From Helichrysum umbraculigerum (lineage: Eukaryota; Streptophyta; Magnoliopsida; Asterales; Asteraceae), in NCBI GenBank assembly GCA_949592205.1, contig CATIUR010000005.1, positions 89,272,777 to 89,336,776 on the forward strand: 64,000 bases of DNA. The letters run 5' to 3'. The position numbers and the translations under genes were made by a program. Shown piece by piece: positions 9,091-21,342 of this stretch (position 1 is its first letter; every line of letters starts with the position of its first letter). Under the pieces are notes generated by a model that worked only from the letters and a program-made list of their open reading frames with translations, was not told the origin of the DNA and did not search any database.

Positions 9091-11284
9091 CCGTCATACC
9101 CCCCTTTTTCGGCACATAATGTACCGGGCTCACCCAAGAACTATCCGCAATAGGGTAAATGATACCCGCATCAAGAAGCTTAATCACTTCTTTCTTGACC
9201 ACATCCACCATATTGGGATTAAGCCTCCGTTGTCTTTGGACAACGGGTTTAAAATCATCAACAAAATTGATTTTGTGTTTACAAAAGGATGGGCTTATTC
9301 CCGGTATGTCGGATGTCCGCCAAGCGAAAGCTCTTTTGTGAGCCTTGAGTACATTCAACAATTTAATTTTTTCATCATTCACAAGGGAGGAGGAAATGAT
9401 TACGGGTAGGAGATTTTCCTCATGGAGGTAAGCATACTCCAAATGGCTTGGAAGTTCTTTCAACTCCAAATCACGTAGTGGATCCTCCAACGATGTCTTG
9501 ATCCTCATATTGTCATCCTTTATGAGCTCCTCAAAAGCGTCCTCACCATCGAGCTCTTCTTCATCATTTGTCTCTTCCATGCTCATGACCAACTCCTCCT
9601 CGGTCATTCCTTCAACATTCGACTCTAGCAAGTCAACAAGCTCCGATTCCAATCCAAGCAAGCTTTCTAATTCTTCCTCCATCGCATCATCTATCACATC
9701 AATTCTAAAACACGAATCATCATTAGAATAAGGATGCTTCATGGCCTTATCGACTGTGAACGTGATCCTTTCATCCCCCACCCCCAAGGTCAATTTCTTA
9801 TCTTTAACCCCAATTATGGCATCCGCGGTGTGTAGGAAGGGTCGTCCTAAAATCAAGGTCACTTTACCATCCTCCTCCATTTCGAGGATAACAAAGTCAA
9901 CCGGGAAGGTAAATTGCCCTACCTCTATAAGCATGTTCTCCGCAATCCCAACGGGGTATTGGAAAGATCTATCGGCAAGACGGATACTCATGCGAGAGGG
10001 GGTTAGGGATCCTAGGGCCAATTTAGCATAGAGTGAATATGGCATTAAGTTTATACTAGCACATAGGTCCGCAAGTGCATCACAAGTAATGATTTTACCC
10101 AATGTACAAGAAATGATGAAACTCCCGGGATCTCCAAGCTTGGGTGGAATTTGGTTTTGGACAAGTTCCGAGCATTCCTCATTCAAAAACATTGCCGAAG
10201 CCTCCGACAATTTTTCTTTGTTGCTCACCAAATCCTTGATGAATTTGGCATAATTCGGCATCCCGACTAATACATCAACCAAAGGCACATTGATTCGAAT
10301 GCCCTTGATCATGTCCACAAACTTCCCATATTGAGCCGCAATCTTTTCTTTCCTTAGCCTTTGGGGATAAGGAATCTTCGCCTTGTAAGCTTTCACAACC
10401 GGCGTAGGTGACACCGGTGTGACCGTTGGTGTAGGAGCATCAACATTCTCTTCATTGTCTTCCTCCTCAATTTCCTGCACAAAAGAGTTAGAAACATTTT
10501 TGTCTTTGGCTTGAGGTGGTGGAAGCTCCTTTCCGCTTCTTGTGGTTATAGCATTCACATGCTCATTTCTCGCGGGTGGTGGTTGGTAAAGTTTGGAACC
10601 TCTAGAGGGTGAAGGTTGTTGTCTTGGGTTTTGTTGTGTATTACTCGGTAAGCCACCGGTTGGCCTACTACTTTGCCCCTCGGACAACCTCTCCATTTTT
10701 CGCTCCAAATCTTGAATTGAAGCTTGTTGATTCTTTTGCCCTTGTTCCATGCTCAACCGAATATTTGTCATTTGAGTTTTCATCCTCTCGGTGGCGGTTT
10801 CTTGCTTTGCCATAAACTCCTTCATCATGTGTTCCATTGGAGTCAAGGTTGGTTCTTGTTTTTGAACCGGTGGTGGTTGTTGTTCTCTAGATGGGCTTTG
10901 GTGTCGATTTTGGTTGTAATTTTGGCTTTGGGATTGGTTTTGATTGTATGATTGGTTTTGAGATTGATTGGAGTTTTGGTTGTAAGGTTGGTTAGGTCTA
11001 GAAAATCGGATTTGGTTTTGGTTATAGCCTCCTCCTTGGTAACCTCCCGAATTTCGATTTTGATAACCACCTCGTTGGTAGTTTCCGCCTTGATAATTAC
11101 CTTGTTGAAGAAAGTTAACACCTTCCTCATCTCCTACCATTGGCAAATTGTCTTGTGCACAATTCATCGTGGCATGATTACCGCCACAATTACCACAACC
11201 ATCTCGAAGCTCTTTGATCTCTCCCTTGAGTGTCTTGAATTGAGCTTCAAATTTAGAAGACATAGCCTTGATCTCTTTCATCAT
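9023..11284 (-). pseudogene. Gag C-terminus, protease and RT N-terminus of B
   Basis: A 753-residue frame. Near the start is one zinc knuckle of the Athila pattern (CGNCGGNHATMNC, residues 30-42), then a Gly/Asn/Gln-rich stretch (about 65-130), a coiled region, and basic sequence leading to an aspartic protease. The protease has ADLCASINLMP at about 406-416, where the usual motif is DLGAS, so a Gly-to-Cys change next to the catalytic Asp probably inactivates it. ILGRPFL marks the protease flap end. RT begins around residue 670 (PVVQRQRRLNPNM, SSWVSPVHYVPKKGG). It is in the same frame as the Gag ORF upstream, separated by one TAG. Confidence 0.85.
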
Positions 11285-11287
11285 TGC

Positions 11288-12168
11288 CTAGTCATTGGAG
11301 CTCCCGCCTCCACTACTAGTACCCTCGGCAAATGCAACATGCTTTCTCACCGGCTTTCCTCCTTTGTCTTTCGCCCAATTCAAGCCTTGTGTGACTTTAT
11401 CTTCCAACACCTTCCAAGCTTCATTAGGTGTCTTGTAAAGAAATAGACCTCCTCCGGAGGCATCAAGAACATTAGCCGATTCAATGACAAGTCCATTGTA
11501 AAACAATGTGATTATCTCCGCCTTCGATAGCCCATGTCCGTGACAATTTCTCAACATTTCCTTTAATCGACACCAAGCTTCTACTAAAGTTTCGCCTTCT
11601 TGTTGTTTGAAGGCTCTAATCTCATTCAACAAACGCTCGGCCAATGCCGGAGGATAAAATCGTCTCACAAAAGCTTCTCTCATCTCGTTCCATGATCTAA
11701 TGGTATTTGGCTCCAATTCTTGGTACCAAATCTTAGCTTCACCACATAAGGACATCGGAAAAGTCCTTAGTCTAATACCCTCATCCATGTTTTGACCATA
11801 CTTGAAATAACTCCCTATCTCAAGAAAACTAGCAATATGTTTGTGCGGATCGGCCCGCACCCTTCCATCAAATTGGGTATCTCGGATGAGTTGCATATGG
11901 TGACCCTTCAAGGAAAAATTATCATTTTCATTATCTTGAACCCGTATGGTCGACCCCGGTGTAGGCGCCACGGTTCTTTCCCGTGAGAAAATAGGAGTAT
12001 CATCCTCATCCGCTATCTCTTCTTCACCTTCGAAAGGTGTTGAAGGATCTTCTTCGGGTGATGGAAATTCCTCCACAAAAGTCTCTTCCACCTCAACGGT
12101 GTTTCCCGAAGATGTATCGGTATCCGTTTGACTACTAGATGATTCCGATGATCTTTGCTTTGGCTTCC
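11288..12168 (-). pseudogene. Gag main part of B, split from its start by element C
   Basis: A retrotransposon Gag domain (AKIWYQELEPNTIRSWNEM, RRFYPPALAERLLNEI, ETLVEAWCRLKEML, GLVIESANVLDASGGG). It ends with TAG at 11288-11290 and continues in the same frame after that stop. On the other side the frame is open up to the insertion of C at 12168 and resumes at 23921. The TAG may be a plain mutation; its following bases (GCA) do not match the known plant-virus readthrough context, so I see no support for programmed readthrough. Confidence 0.85.
12164..12168. other. Target site duplication of C, left copy (CTTCC)
   Basis: CTTCC directly precedes the TGATATCGCG start of C and is repeated at 23917-23921 directly after its end. 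A 5-bp duplication is standard for Ty3/gypsy integration. Confidence 0.95.
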
Positions 12169-14709
12169 TGATATCGCGTAAAAAGTCACGTTTTTACTAC
12201 CGATATCTCTCTCATTCTGGAACGATTCTTGGCATATTAATTCAAAAACATTACAAATCAGTAACATTATGCCAAGATGGTTAAAACAAGGTTGCACGAG
12301 AAAAATCAAGCGAAACGGATGTAAAACGAAGATTCCACACACGTTTGAAGATTCAAGGCATAAAAACGAGATTTCAAGACTAAGGTGCCCTCCAACAACA
12401 TCCATTATTTTCAAGATGTTCGTTTTCAAAATACGAATATAACAGAAGAAGAATCAACCAAAACGGGTGAAAAATGAAGATTTCGCGCCCGCCGGAAGAT
12501 CCAAATGATCCGTACGCAATATCTGGAGCTAGGGACCTCATTTTAAAGCACATCCTATGTCAAAATCTTCGTTTTTGAATTACGAATCCAACAAAAAAAT
12601 AATCGACTCAAACGGACGTATAACGAAGAAAACACGCACGAATCGAGAAACGAAGCAAAAGATCACGCAACGGGGCGGGGTGGGGCCCACCGCCGCCGGC
12701 CACCAGCCAGCCGCCGCTGGCCACCCTACCCATGTCCCGGTTTCCGTTTTTGGCAAGTTTTGGTACCTGGTGCGCCTACTTTTCGCGTTGTACAGTACCC
12801 GGTGCGCCTACTTTTCGTGTTGTACACACCACTTTTGGCTAGTCTTTCTAACATGCACCTCAAGGCCAACTTATGCTAAAATGAGCCAAAGCTCACCTAT
12901 AAATAGGATGCTTAGGTTCATTTTTAACACACACCTCATATGCACACATTCTAGCATATTTCACTCTTTCTTTCTCACTAGATAATCTTTCGTAGTCTTT
13001 TAGTCTTTCTCATTCTAGGAATATTGTAATTAGTCCACGGACTAACGTAGAAGCTAGGGCGAACGCTAGAGATTCGGAGATCAATCCTTGTACGTGTGAA
13101 AGAGTTTGTCAATTATAATAATACGCTGCTACGCATTTAATTCCGGGTGATTTCTAAACCATTATTATACTTGTCTAATTTCATATTTGAATATGTATTA
13201 TTGCCTGGTATGTGATTTATTTGTTGCCATGAATTGCGAGTAATTTATTATTGTGATTGCTGATGATGTAGATAATTATAAGTAAGGATGTCATTACATA
13301 ATTAATGCACGATAATCGTAAAATGGTATGACGGCCCCTATTCGACTGTTTATTCGGTATAGTGCTGGAAATGCGTTATGCAAAGTACAAACGTACGGAA
13401 GCCAGTAAACGACCGAAGGTAGTTATATCATTGGAATCAGCTCTGGTTTAACAGTTGGAATTCCGAAAGGATAATACAACTTCACAACTAACTGGTGTAT
13501 CCTACGAGAATCAATGCATTACAAAATAATGTTCGTCAATTACGTTCAGATAAAATAGGAGATAAAAACCCTTGTATTGTTTAGACTTTATGAATTTAAG
13601 TCTAGTTCACGGAGTACCCTTTCCAGTTATCCACGTGACTGCAACCTAGTAATTAGGACCTGATCAACCTTAATTATGGTAAGTAGTTATCTGTGCCCAT
13701 GACATGCAATAAGTAAGACACGGTGAAATCACTTGTTGTATATATTAGGTTTACTTTCCTGCACTGCTTTACATTTAATTAGTTAGAGTGTCACTTTCAC
13801 CGTCAATTACTCTTGACCGCGTGTTGGATATAAGAAGCAGTGGAAATCTCATGTAAAGTACACTGTCTATTATTGAAAGGCATGGTCCTCGTATGAAACA
13901 CGTTTTAACAAACTGCGAATAACCTGGGGTTGTATAACTGTTTGAAAAGGAGAACTTAAATCATAAGTCGAAGTAATTAAAGCTTAATTGAACAAAAACA
14001 AGACTTAGGAATAAGAGTAAAGTCCTAGTGACCTAGAATCCTTAAAACACTGAGTCTTACACAATCGACGGTCCAAACATGCAAAGTTATTAATCTTCAT
14101 GCTAATAGTGTAGTAAACTACCTTAGGGGTCAAGAACGGTCGGACCTATGAGACGATACGCTACTGATTCATGCACCTCGGTTTAAACCAAAATAGGTTG
14201 CTCATCTTTCAACTAGATGAGTATTGGAAGTTTGCGTATTGCTCCGATCAGAATCACAATAACCTAGTTCCAAGTGACACGCCAACGGGAAACTGAGTTG
14301 GTAGGGTTCTAGAGTTTACGCCTAGTAGTTTATTTACCACATTACGTATCAACCCTATTTGTTCTGTCATCCTGAAATGTTAATTATCGAAATCTCAGCA
14401 ATCACATCTTTATCTTTATCTGTTTTCCTGCATTTAAATTCCCTGCAATTTACTTTTCTGCATTTTAATTATCTGTCTTTAAATCCCAAAACCTACCTAC
14501 TTTGTGCCATCCTAAATACTTCCCTACTGAAAGTGTCAACTTTAATCGCCCACACGTTTGGATTCATAGAACGATCTTAGGTCATACTTACCGCTTACTA
14601 ACCAGAGTAGGTAGTACGTATAATTTAAGCCCCGCAAAATATAAATTTAAAACTCCTGCTGCGCTCGCATCATCATTTGAAAAACAACGACACGGTGTGA
14701 GTCGCAACA
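12169..14709 (+). repeat. 5' LTR of C (2541 bp)
   Basis: TGATATCGCG...GTCGCAACA, with a second copy at 21343-23916. A GC-rich stretch near 12670-12850 contains two tandem 32-bp units (...CCCGGTGCGCCTACTTTTC...), followed by a CTATAAATAGG TATA-like box at about 12897. Transcription therefore probably starts near 12930. Confidence 0.93.
12896..12907 (+). promoter_or_regulatory. Probable TATA box of C 5' LTR
   Basis: CCTATAAATAGG is a close match to the plant TATA consensus. It lies after the U3-like segment and is kept in the 3' LTR (about 22102-22113). Confidence 0.65.
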
Positions 14710-14715
14710 AGTTTT

Positions 14716-14733
14716 TGGCGCCGCTGCCGGGGA
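14716..14733 (+). other. Primer binding site of C (tRNA-Asp type)
   Basis: TGGCGCCGCTGCCGGGGA lies six bases after the LTR end. This is the primer site used by Athila-group elements (3' end of tRNA-Asp). Element B has an identical site on the other strand. Confidence 0.92.
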
Positions 14734-14887
14734 ATTCTCAAACGTAGATTCAAGCCACCTTAAGTAGTAATATTTAGGAGATCCTTCCGATTGATTCCTT
14801 CTTAGAAATCTCCCGAAAGTTACTTTAAGCGGTTTTAATTTAATTCGCTGTTAATTTAGTGTTAATTAGGATAATATTAGTCTAAAC

Positions 14888-16201
14888 ATGAAATCTAAAA
14901 AACCCACTTCTATTTGTACTTCAAATGATGAATTATATGCTTCCCTAGAAGAATTTAGGATCCCACATTCCGTTCCAAACCATTTCCTGGACTTTGATGT
15001 CACGGATCAGCTACCTGACCTGGCATCATCTCCAGAAGATCACTCTCCAACCTTGCAAATGCCTAAAGTGTCAAAATCTGTCCACTTCGATTATCTTTCC
15101 GAAGAAAATCATGAGGTGAAGCCTCCGAAAATATGTGACCTAATTACCCTCATTCCTGAAACATCGGTATATGCCCAAACCATGTCCGATTCTCACAATG
15201 ACGATGTCTTTCCATTCTCTTCATACGAACCTAAATACACCATATACCGAGTGGTGGATAAGGTTCCATCCGTCGAAACAGAACAACCTTGTTTTAAAGA
15301 ACGCCACCTTGGTGCTTCTTTCGATCCGTCCCGAAGGGCAGACGTCTATAAAGCATTCGTCATACAATTGACTTATGCCAATCTCCCGTTTTCCTTCAAC
15401 TAACGAGACACGATTGCTGGATTAGAAAAACAAGTAAACCTTCTTCTTCGTCTGTCGAATCAAGAATGCGAAAGCCACTCCACAAATTTCGTGGACCAAG
15501 AACTGAAGTTTGTAGAAAATCTAGATCTTCTCTTCGAATCAATTGCCGACATGGGTTACCTTCCAATATCTATGATATTAATAAATCACAATGTCGCCAC
15601 GATGATCAACAAACTTGAGTTCTGGATAGAACAAAACCCGATGATTCCTATCACATTTCTTGAAAAAATTCCATTCTTTGTTGATCCCGCTTCTTACCTA
15701 ATCTCAAAATTGCGAGAAGTTTTCCCTAATTCCACAAAGGAAAGAACCGACACAAGCTTCTTTGAAAAAAAAAAAGACCTTCACGTCAAGCTTGTTCGAA
15801 TCTTCACCTTCACCAAATACCCCTTCACTTCCACTCAAAAAGCCGGAATCAGTGAACTCGGTAAGCTAGTTAAACTTACAACCGGAGAACCTAATTCGCC
15901 AGAGGAGAATGCGTTTATGGAAGCTGTGAATAAACTTACTCACAATCTGAACTACAAAAACAAAGGAGAACGCGACGGTCTATCAAATCCCAAGAAGATA
16001 AGGAAGGCGTATAATAAGTTAATTAATGATCTTGTCAATTTAGGGTATGAGGAACGAGAGATCCTAGGAAGTTTAGAGGATCGTCATTTTCTAGTTTACA
16101 ATGTCATCTGGGAGCTATCGAAATGTTTTGTACCGAAAAATGTTCAATTAAGGGAGCAAATCTCGACCCTTTCCCTTTGGAGGGATCGGAACGAATCATA
16201 A
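14888..16201 (+). pseudogene. Unrecognised 438-codon frame of C with one in-frame stop
   Basis: From ATG 14888 the frame is open for 171 codons, meets TAA at 15401-15403, then stays open in the same frame to 16201. I do not recognise the product. The first part is acidic, with Ser/Pro-rich stretches and a short CTSNDELYASLEEF-like start. The second part is helical and charged (FVENLDLLFESIADMGYLPISM, a repeated Lys/Glu-rich region, ending LWRDRNES), and a short Leu-rich stretch after the stop could be a coiled coil. It sits where gag would be, but has no zinc knuckle, protease or RT motif. It could be a very diverged Gag or a captured host sequence; neither is shown. Confidence 0.6.
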
Positions 16202-16297
16202 AACAATTCTCTCCAAAAAAGGTCGAGGCTCGCAACCTTAAGTGAGCAACTTTTAAGTATAAATATATAATATAATAAGTTTTTGAAAGTTCCCCTT

Positions 16298-16302
<5 letters not shown>

Positions 16303-16332
<30 letters not shown>
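16303..16332 (+). repeat. Poly(A) tract inside C
   Basis: An uninterrupted run of nearly 30 A begins about 100 bases after the stop of the unrecognised frame. It could be a simple microsatellite or a relic of a retrotransposed 3' end; no target duplication was identified. Confidence 0.8.
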
Positions 16333-16639
16333 GTTTTTAAAATGTTTGCTTGGAAACACGTGCGTGACTGAAATAATGTGAAAACGTTTGGGTTTTTACT
16401 TAAACGGGTACATTCAACAAGTCCACGTCAGACAAAGATTTTTAAAACACCAAAAATAGCGTAAGTTTAATGTTTAAAAAAAGTGATTTTAATTGTTCCG
16501 CAAAAATTTGCACGTTTCTTAAATAATTTACAACGTAACAAGATACTAACAAGTAACTAGTTACAAGTAATATATTTAGGATTCACCAACATTATTAAGT
16601 AGGACATTAGAAATTAATTCAAGACATTAATGCTTACCA

Positions 16640-16922
16640 TTTAAATTGCATTTGGGACCATAAGCAAGGACCATGGTACTTAGGATAGGTACATGTACCA
16701 TAAAGGACCACAAAACCTTCCTTAACTCCCCATAATTCAAAAACAAGAAGCAAACTTCTTCTTCCTCCCCCTCTCCTCTCCAAAATCCGGCCATGCCATG
16801 TTCTCCATGAGATCTCCATCAAAACTCTATCAAATTGCATAATCTCTTGTCCTTTCACGTTCCTTGTTGCATATACTTCTCGGTTGTACTTTCGTCTTTG
16901 CATTTCATTCACTCTAAGCAAG
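16640..16922 (+). other. Possible leader exon of C's ORF-1-like transcript
   Basis: A CT-rich stretch (about 16750-16790) looks like a plant 5' leader. It ends at AAGCAAG|GTATGATC, a good splice donor. The next acceptor, TGTTCTCAG at 17803, lies six bases before the ATG of the ORF-1-like gene. The same arrangement (leader, intron of about 840-880 bp, ORF-1) is seen in B. Splicing is inferred, not shown. Confidence 0.4.
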
Positions 16923-17803
16923 GTATGATCACGAAACCCACTTTGAACTTAAAAGAACTTGTTTCTTGTAGTTATCTAAGTTAATAACTAGGAAATAGTG
17001 CTTTTCATAATCAAATACTTAGGTACGACACGTTCCTACCACTTACACATGCGAATCCCCATGTTTTAAACCTTGATCGACTGCTCTAGCTTAGGACTTG
17101 GATTAACTAAGTGCTAGTATGCTAAGTACCCTAGTAATTTGGGCGTTTTGTATTATCCCTCTATGTTAATTGCATTATGTTAACAACTTAGGTCTAGCAA
17201 TTTTGGCTTTTGAAAGTCAACAATAAGTTGACTAGCTTACATGAAAAATATGATAAGTTAAAAATAGCATGACCATGTTGTACTTGTTTTGACTAGTCAA
17301 ATTAGGCAATAACTAGAGAATCATCACTCTTGAATGAAAAGTCTTGGACCACACCAAATACATGGGCATGATAACTTCTTTTATGCATAACTTAGTTTGC
17401 TTATCAAATAGGAAATGCTTAAAATGACTTAGAATATGCATGCATGGATAGGTTAAAATTATGGCATGTGGACATTTGAAAATATCATTTGAAGAAAGCT
17501 TTGACCTAAAAGTCAACTTGAAGTATTGAATTTATTTTTTTTAATACAGAATATTTTATTCAAAAACCTTACTTCAACTTGTACTTCCAAAGTCAAACCT
17601 AATGACGATTGCCATTCCATGACTATACTTTTCTAAGTGACGATATTACCTTGACAAATGAATGACTGTTTGTTGCATGGGAGCATTATATGTTCAATGA
17701 AGTCTTTAGATTGTCTAGAAATTAAAGCCCTCACTTCGAAATTCTTCAGAGCGTGCTTTGAATTTCTCTTTCTTAAAGAATCCATTACTTTAAATGTTCT
17801 CAG
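16923..17803 (+). other. Predicted intron in C before ORF-1-like gene
   Basis: 881 AT-rich bases between GTATGATC (donor) and TTCTCAG (acceptor). No long open frame of interest. Its size parallels the 841-bp intron predicted in B. Confidence 0.45.
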
Positions 17804-17808
17804 GTACA

Positions 17809-19612
17809 ATGGCACGCAAGAAGAAATTAAATCCCGCACGACCCCTTTCAGGATCTTTAGCCTACATGAGTGCCACGCCAGCCTATGACAAAATGGCACG
17901 TACATGGAGAGACAAGAAGTTCGGACGTCTCAGGCATATTGACTGGAACGTTATGCAAGCACTGGGATTCAAGGAAAAGCTAGAAAGAATACTTAGCTAC
18001 ACAGTGAACGGGCAGCAGTTTGAGTCCTTCAAAAGATTATTTAGCATTGATGAGCCAATATATGTGGAGATGGTTACGGAGTTTATGACTACCTTCAGAT
18101 TTCAGCAGAGAGAGAATTGAAGATTGTTCAATCTCGTTCCAGTACCTGGGCAACCCACATACCTTATCACTTGCCCAGTTCTCGCTCCATCTAGACTTAT
18201 GCACATCAGAGGAGATACAGTCACCTCTGTTCACCACCGGAACCACCTCCACTTCTGTCACCACCACTTGCGCTGAGGCATGGAGTCAATGGTCGCCTAC
18301 ACCATACTTCTCGGGTATTAAGGCAACCCGACTCAAGGATCCAGTCCTTCAGATTCTCCACAAGCTTATAGCTTGTTCACTTGATGGGAAACATACTACC
18401 AGCGGACGAGTTTCTGGATTTGATGTCGCACTGATGGCAAGCTTTCTCGAAAAAAGAAATATACAGGTTGCTTATCTGGTAGCTCAGAGACTTCTACAAG
18501 AAAAGGATTTTGGCAAGAAAAGATCATATTTGGGCGCAGTAATTACCCGACTGATCCGAAATATGGGATTACTTCGGACATCCGATGTTGAGAGATTTAA
18601 AGCAGGATGGAACTCAAAGCCACTCGACTACCAGTTTCTTAGGAGTATGGGTATACTCCGTATCACGAGAGATGGTGCTGTTTACATAAAAGCACGGTCG
18701 GCAGATCCTGACAGTATTGATACATTGATACCTGACTTGGTCCTACCAAAAGAAACAAAGAAGAGAAAACGCCAACAAGGACCTAGTGATTTAGATACAG
18801 ATGAGGATGACAATGATGATGAGGATGATGATGAAGATGATGACATCCCACCACCACCACGAGTGGAGCCACCACGTACTAGGGCAAGACCTTCTACTCC
18901 TGCCCAAAGACCGCAAGGACCTACATACATCTACCACTACGGAGCACCTCCAGGCCCAGATTACTGGTATTGGTCTATGCAGATGCAAACTAGGATCTAT
19001 GCAGCATTAAGACAGCAGGCAGCTGGTATGCCCATGACTCCACTACCACACTTACCATGTGGAATGGGCCGAGCACCACCGCACTTATATCCACCTGCAG
19101 TTCCTGTTCCCGCACCTCGACCACCACCCGGTCGTGAGCATGTTATACCACCTAGGATTATCGTTCCTAGACCTCAGCCACCTCCAGTGCATATCCCAGT
19201 CACCAGACAGACTATCCCATCCGTTGTTGGATCATTTAGAGTACACACGTCAAGAGGTAGCAGGGCATCCAGAGTATCTGCGCGGACTGTCACAATTCAG
19301 AGTCCCAGGACCCACAGACACACCGCTGCTTCAGCTACTGTACCTATACCTGTGCAGGTTTCTTCTCATAGGCAGACAGACCTCTTCCAGGACAACACAC
19401 ACCAAGGGTCAGCCATGTTCCCGTTCGGTAGTTTCGAGATACCATCCGGACCACTTATCGATCAGCTAGTAGACCAAGGAGCTTTTACCATCGGCATGCC
19501 AAACGAAGGAGCTAACCATGATGCATCAAACGAAGGCACCAATGATCATTATGATGACTCCTCATCAAACGAGACCTCTCCTGGACCCACCACATCTACA
19601 GCAGCAGTATGA
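17809..19612 (+). pseudogene. ATHILA ORF-1-like protein gene of C, with one frame change
   Basis: The first 103 codons (17809-18120) contain RHIDWNVMQALGF and EPIYVEMVTEFMTTFRF, the pattern I associate with the ATHILA ORF-1 family (function unknown). The frame changes by one base in an AGAGAGAGA tract near 18107-18115, and similarity continues in the next frame (SFQYLGNPHTLSLAQFS, LKDPVLQILHKLIACSL, then from 18434 a 392-residue stretch). The C-terminal half has a Lys/Arg patch (KKRKRQQ), an unbroken Asp/Glu tract, then about 200 Pro/Arg/Ser-rich residues that look disordered. The total is about 600 codons. It is the only coding region of C resembling a known family. I see no signal peptide. 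Confidence 0.7.
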
Positions 19613-21342
19613 CCATGAGCAGAGCAATGGATTGCTCCTCTTTCTGACTTCTTTCTACTTTCTACCAAAACTCTTTACTATTATTGTCTGTATTGATGTA
19701 CGATTGATGCTTCGACATCACATCTATCTATTTACTATTTTATTATACTTTCACTTTACTTTTCTTATTAGCAGCTATTATTTAAATGATTGAGTGGATT
19801 GTTTGTTGAACCAAACGACTATTTATCGGTGACCAAATCAAAGGAAGCAACGGACCCCACAGTGAAGAACACTGAGAGACGTAAGCTACAAGTCGCGGAC
19901 CAGCAAACTTCTAACACACAGCAAACAACGCGCACAGCAAAAGCGGTACACCGTTCCAAAAACCCTTATCCGTTAAAGCTTTGATTATCTCACCCAATAT
20001 TCCAACACTAAGTGTGGGATACCTCATACCACATAACACTTGTGAAACAATCCAAAGATAAGTAGAATCTCTAAGTGTGGGATACTTCGTCACGAGGTGT
20101 TCAACAAATAGATTCGAACATTAGGGACAATGTTCCTCTAAGTGTGGGATATTCGGTCTACAACTGCAAGTTTTACCTCTTGTCCGTAAGCCAAACAATA
20201 TTCTCATCAAAGGGCTAAAAATTGAAAAAATTTCAAATTTTTCGGATTCAAAAACATCGTTTTCTGGAAATCCTATCTTTCAAAACTATGAACTATAGCT
20301 AGAAACGAGTTTTAACAAAGAAACGAAACTGTTTTAGATTAAGATACGGACGAAAAAGGCAACACATGGCTAGGCACATACTGACCCAAAACATTCGATT
20401 CGTGAGGATTGAGCCCATAATTAGCATTCATCTTTAATGCTTCACTTTTCGTTTCATGTGTGTGCCGATGTATGCATTTGAATTAGAACTTGCTCTTGTA
20501 ATACATTTCGAGATCACACCAATAAGTGCCACACATGGCATAGGTACAACCTATCTTGATAGCTTCCAAGGAATCCAAAACACCTTTCCACCATCAAACA
20601 TCCACCCACTCAACACCTACTCCTCACACTCATTAAAGATCTCCTGTCATTTATCTCGAACCTCAAAAGTCTCACAAACCTTCGGAGACACTCCCAAATT
20701 CCCAAAACCTTTGCAAAGAAAAGCCAACATAACTCAAGATCATTAGAAACCTTCCCGGCCGCAAAATACATTATCAAGATCGGCGAAAAGAAATCAAACC
20801 AATCACGCCAGCACAATTATAAAAAGGGCCAAGAAAAAGGAAGAATCCAATGAAAGGCTATGTAGTCCTTCCAAAAACCTAAGGAATTTCAAAGGAAAGC
20901 TTCAAGAAAATACAAGGAAAAACCACCACACCCCTCACCGCTTACCTTCTTCAAACCAAAAACCCGATTCCTTCCAAGTTATCTTGACAGGTTAGTATCG
21001 TCCTCAGTGATGGAGATTTGATTCTCGATCAAGCCTTTGACGAGAATGCTGCATGACCGGCTATCCGAGTGATTGACACTAGTAAGCAGGAAACCCTAAA
21101 CACTTTGAGTGATTTGAGTGACCCACTTGTGAGGATTGCCTAGTCATGATCATCATATAAGTTGCCCGAAGAAGGTATCGAAATTCTATAAACTCGTAGT
21201 TTCCAGTAAAAACTCTTTCATAACCATAGTTTATATTTTCTGAAAATAGTGTTTTCTAACAACTGATGCGATAAGAATCCTTCCAGAAGTTTTTATGAAT
21301 GAGTTTGCTTGAGGACAAGCAAAGTTCTAAGTGTGGAATACT
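19613..21342 (+). other. 3' untranslated region of C with repeated polypurine-tract-like boxes
   Basis: No credible coding region. Four copies of CTAAGTGTGGGATA or a one-base variant lie at 20008-20021, 20071-20084, 20138-20151 and 21327-21340. The last (CTAAGTGTGGAATA) directly precedes the 3' LTR in the position of the Athila polypurine tract and follows the typical GAGGACAAGCAAAG. Confidence 0.8.
21327..21342 (+). other. Polypurine tract region of C
   Basis: CTAAGTGTGGAATACT immediately before the LTR start at 21343. The purine run is interrupted compared with the usual GTGTGGGGG of Athila relatives, which may have reduced priming. Confidence 0.65.

Noticed and set aside
11284..11290. Programmed stop-codon readthrough between Gag and Pol of B
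   Set aside because: The context after TAG does not match known plant readthrough signals, and the element carries several other clear mutations.
18682..18988. Minus-strand Ser/Ile-rich ORFs
   Set aside because: Antisense of the Asp/Glu tract of the ORF-1-like gene.
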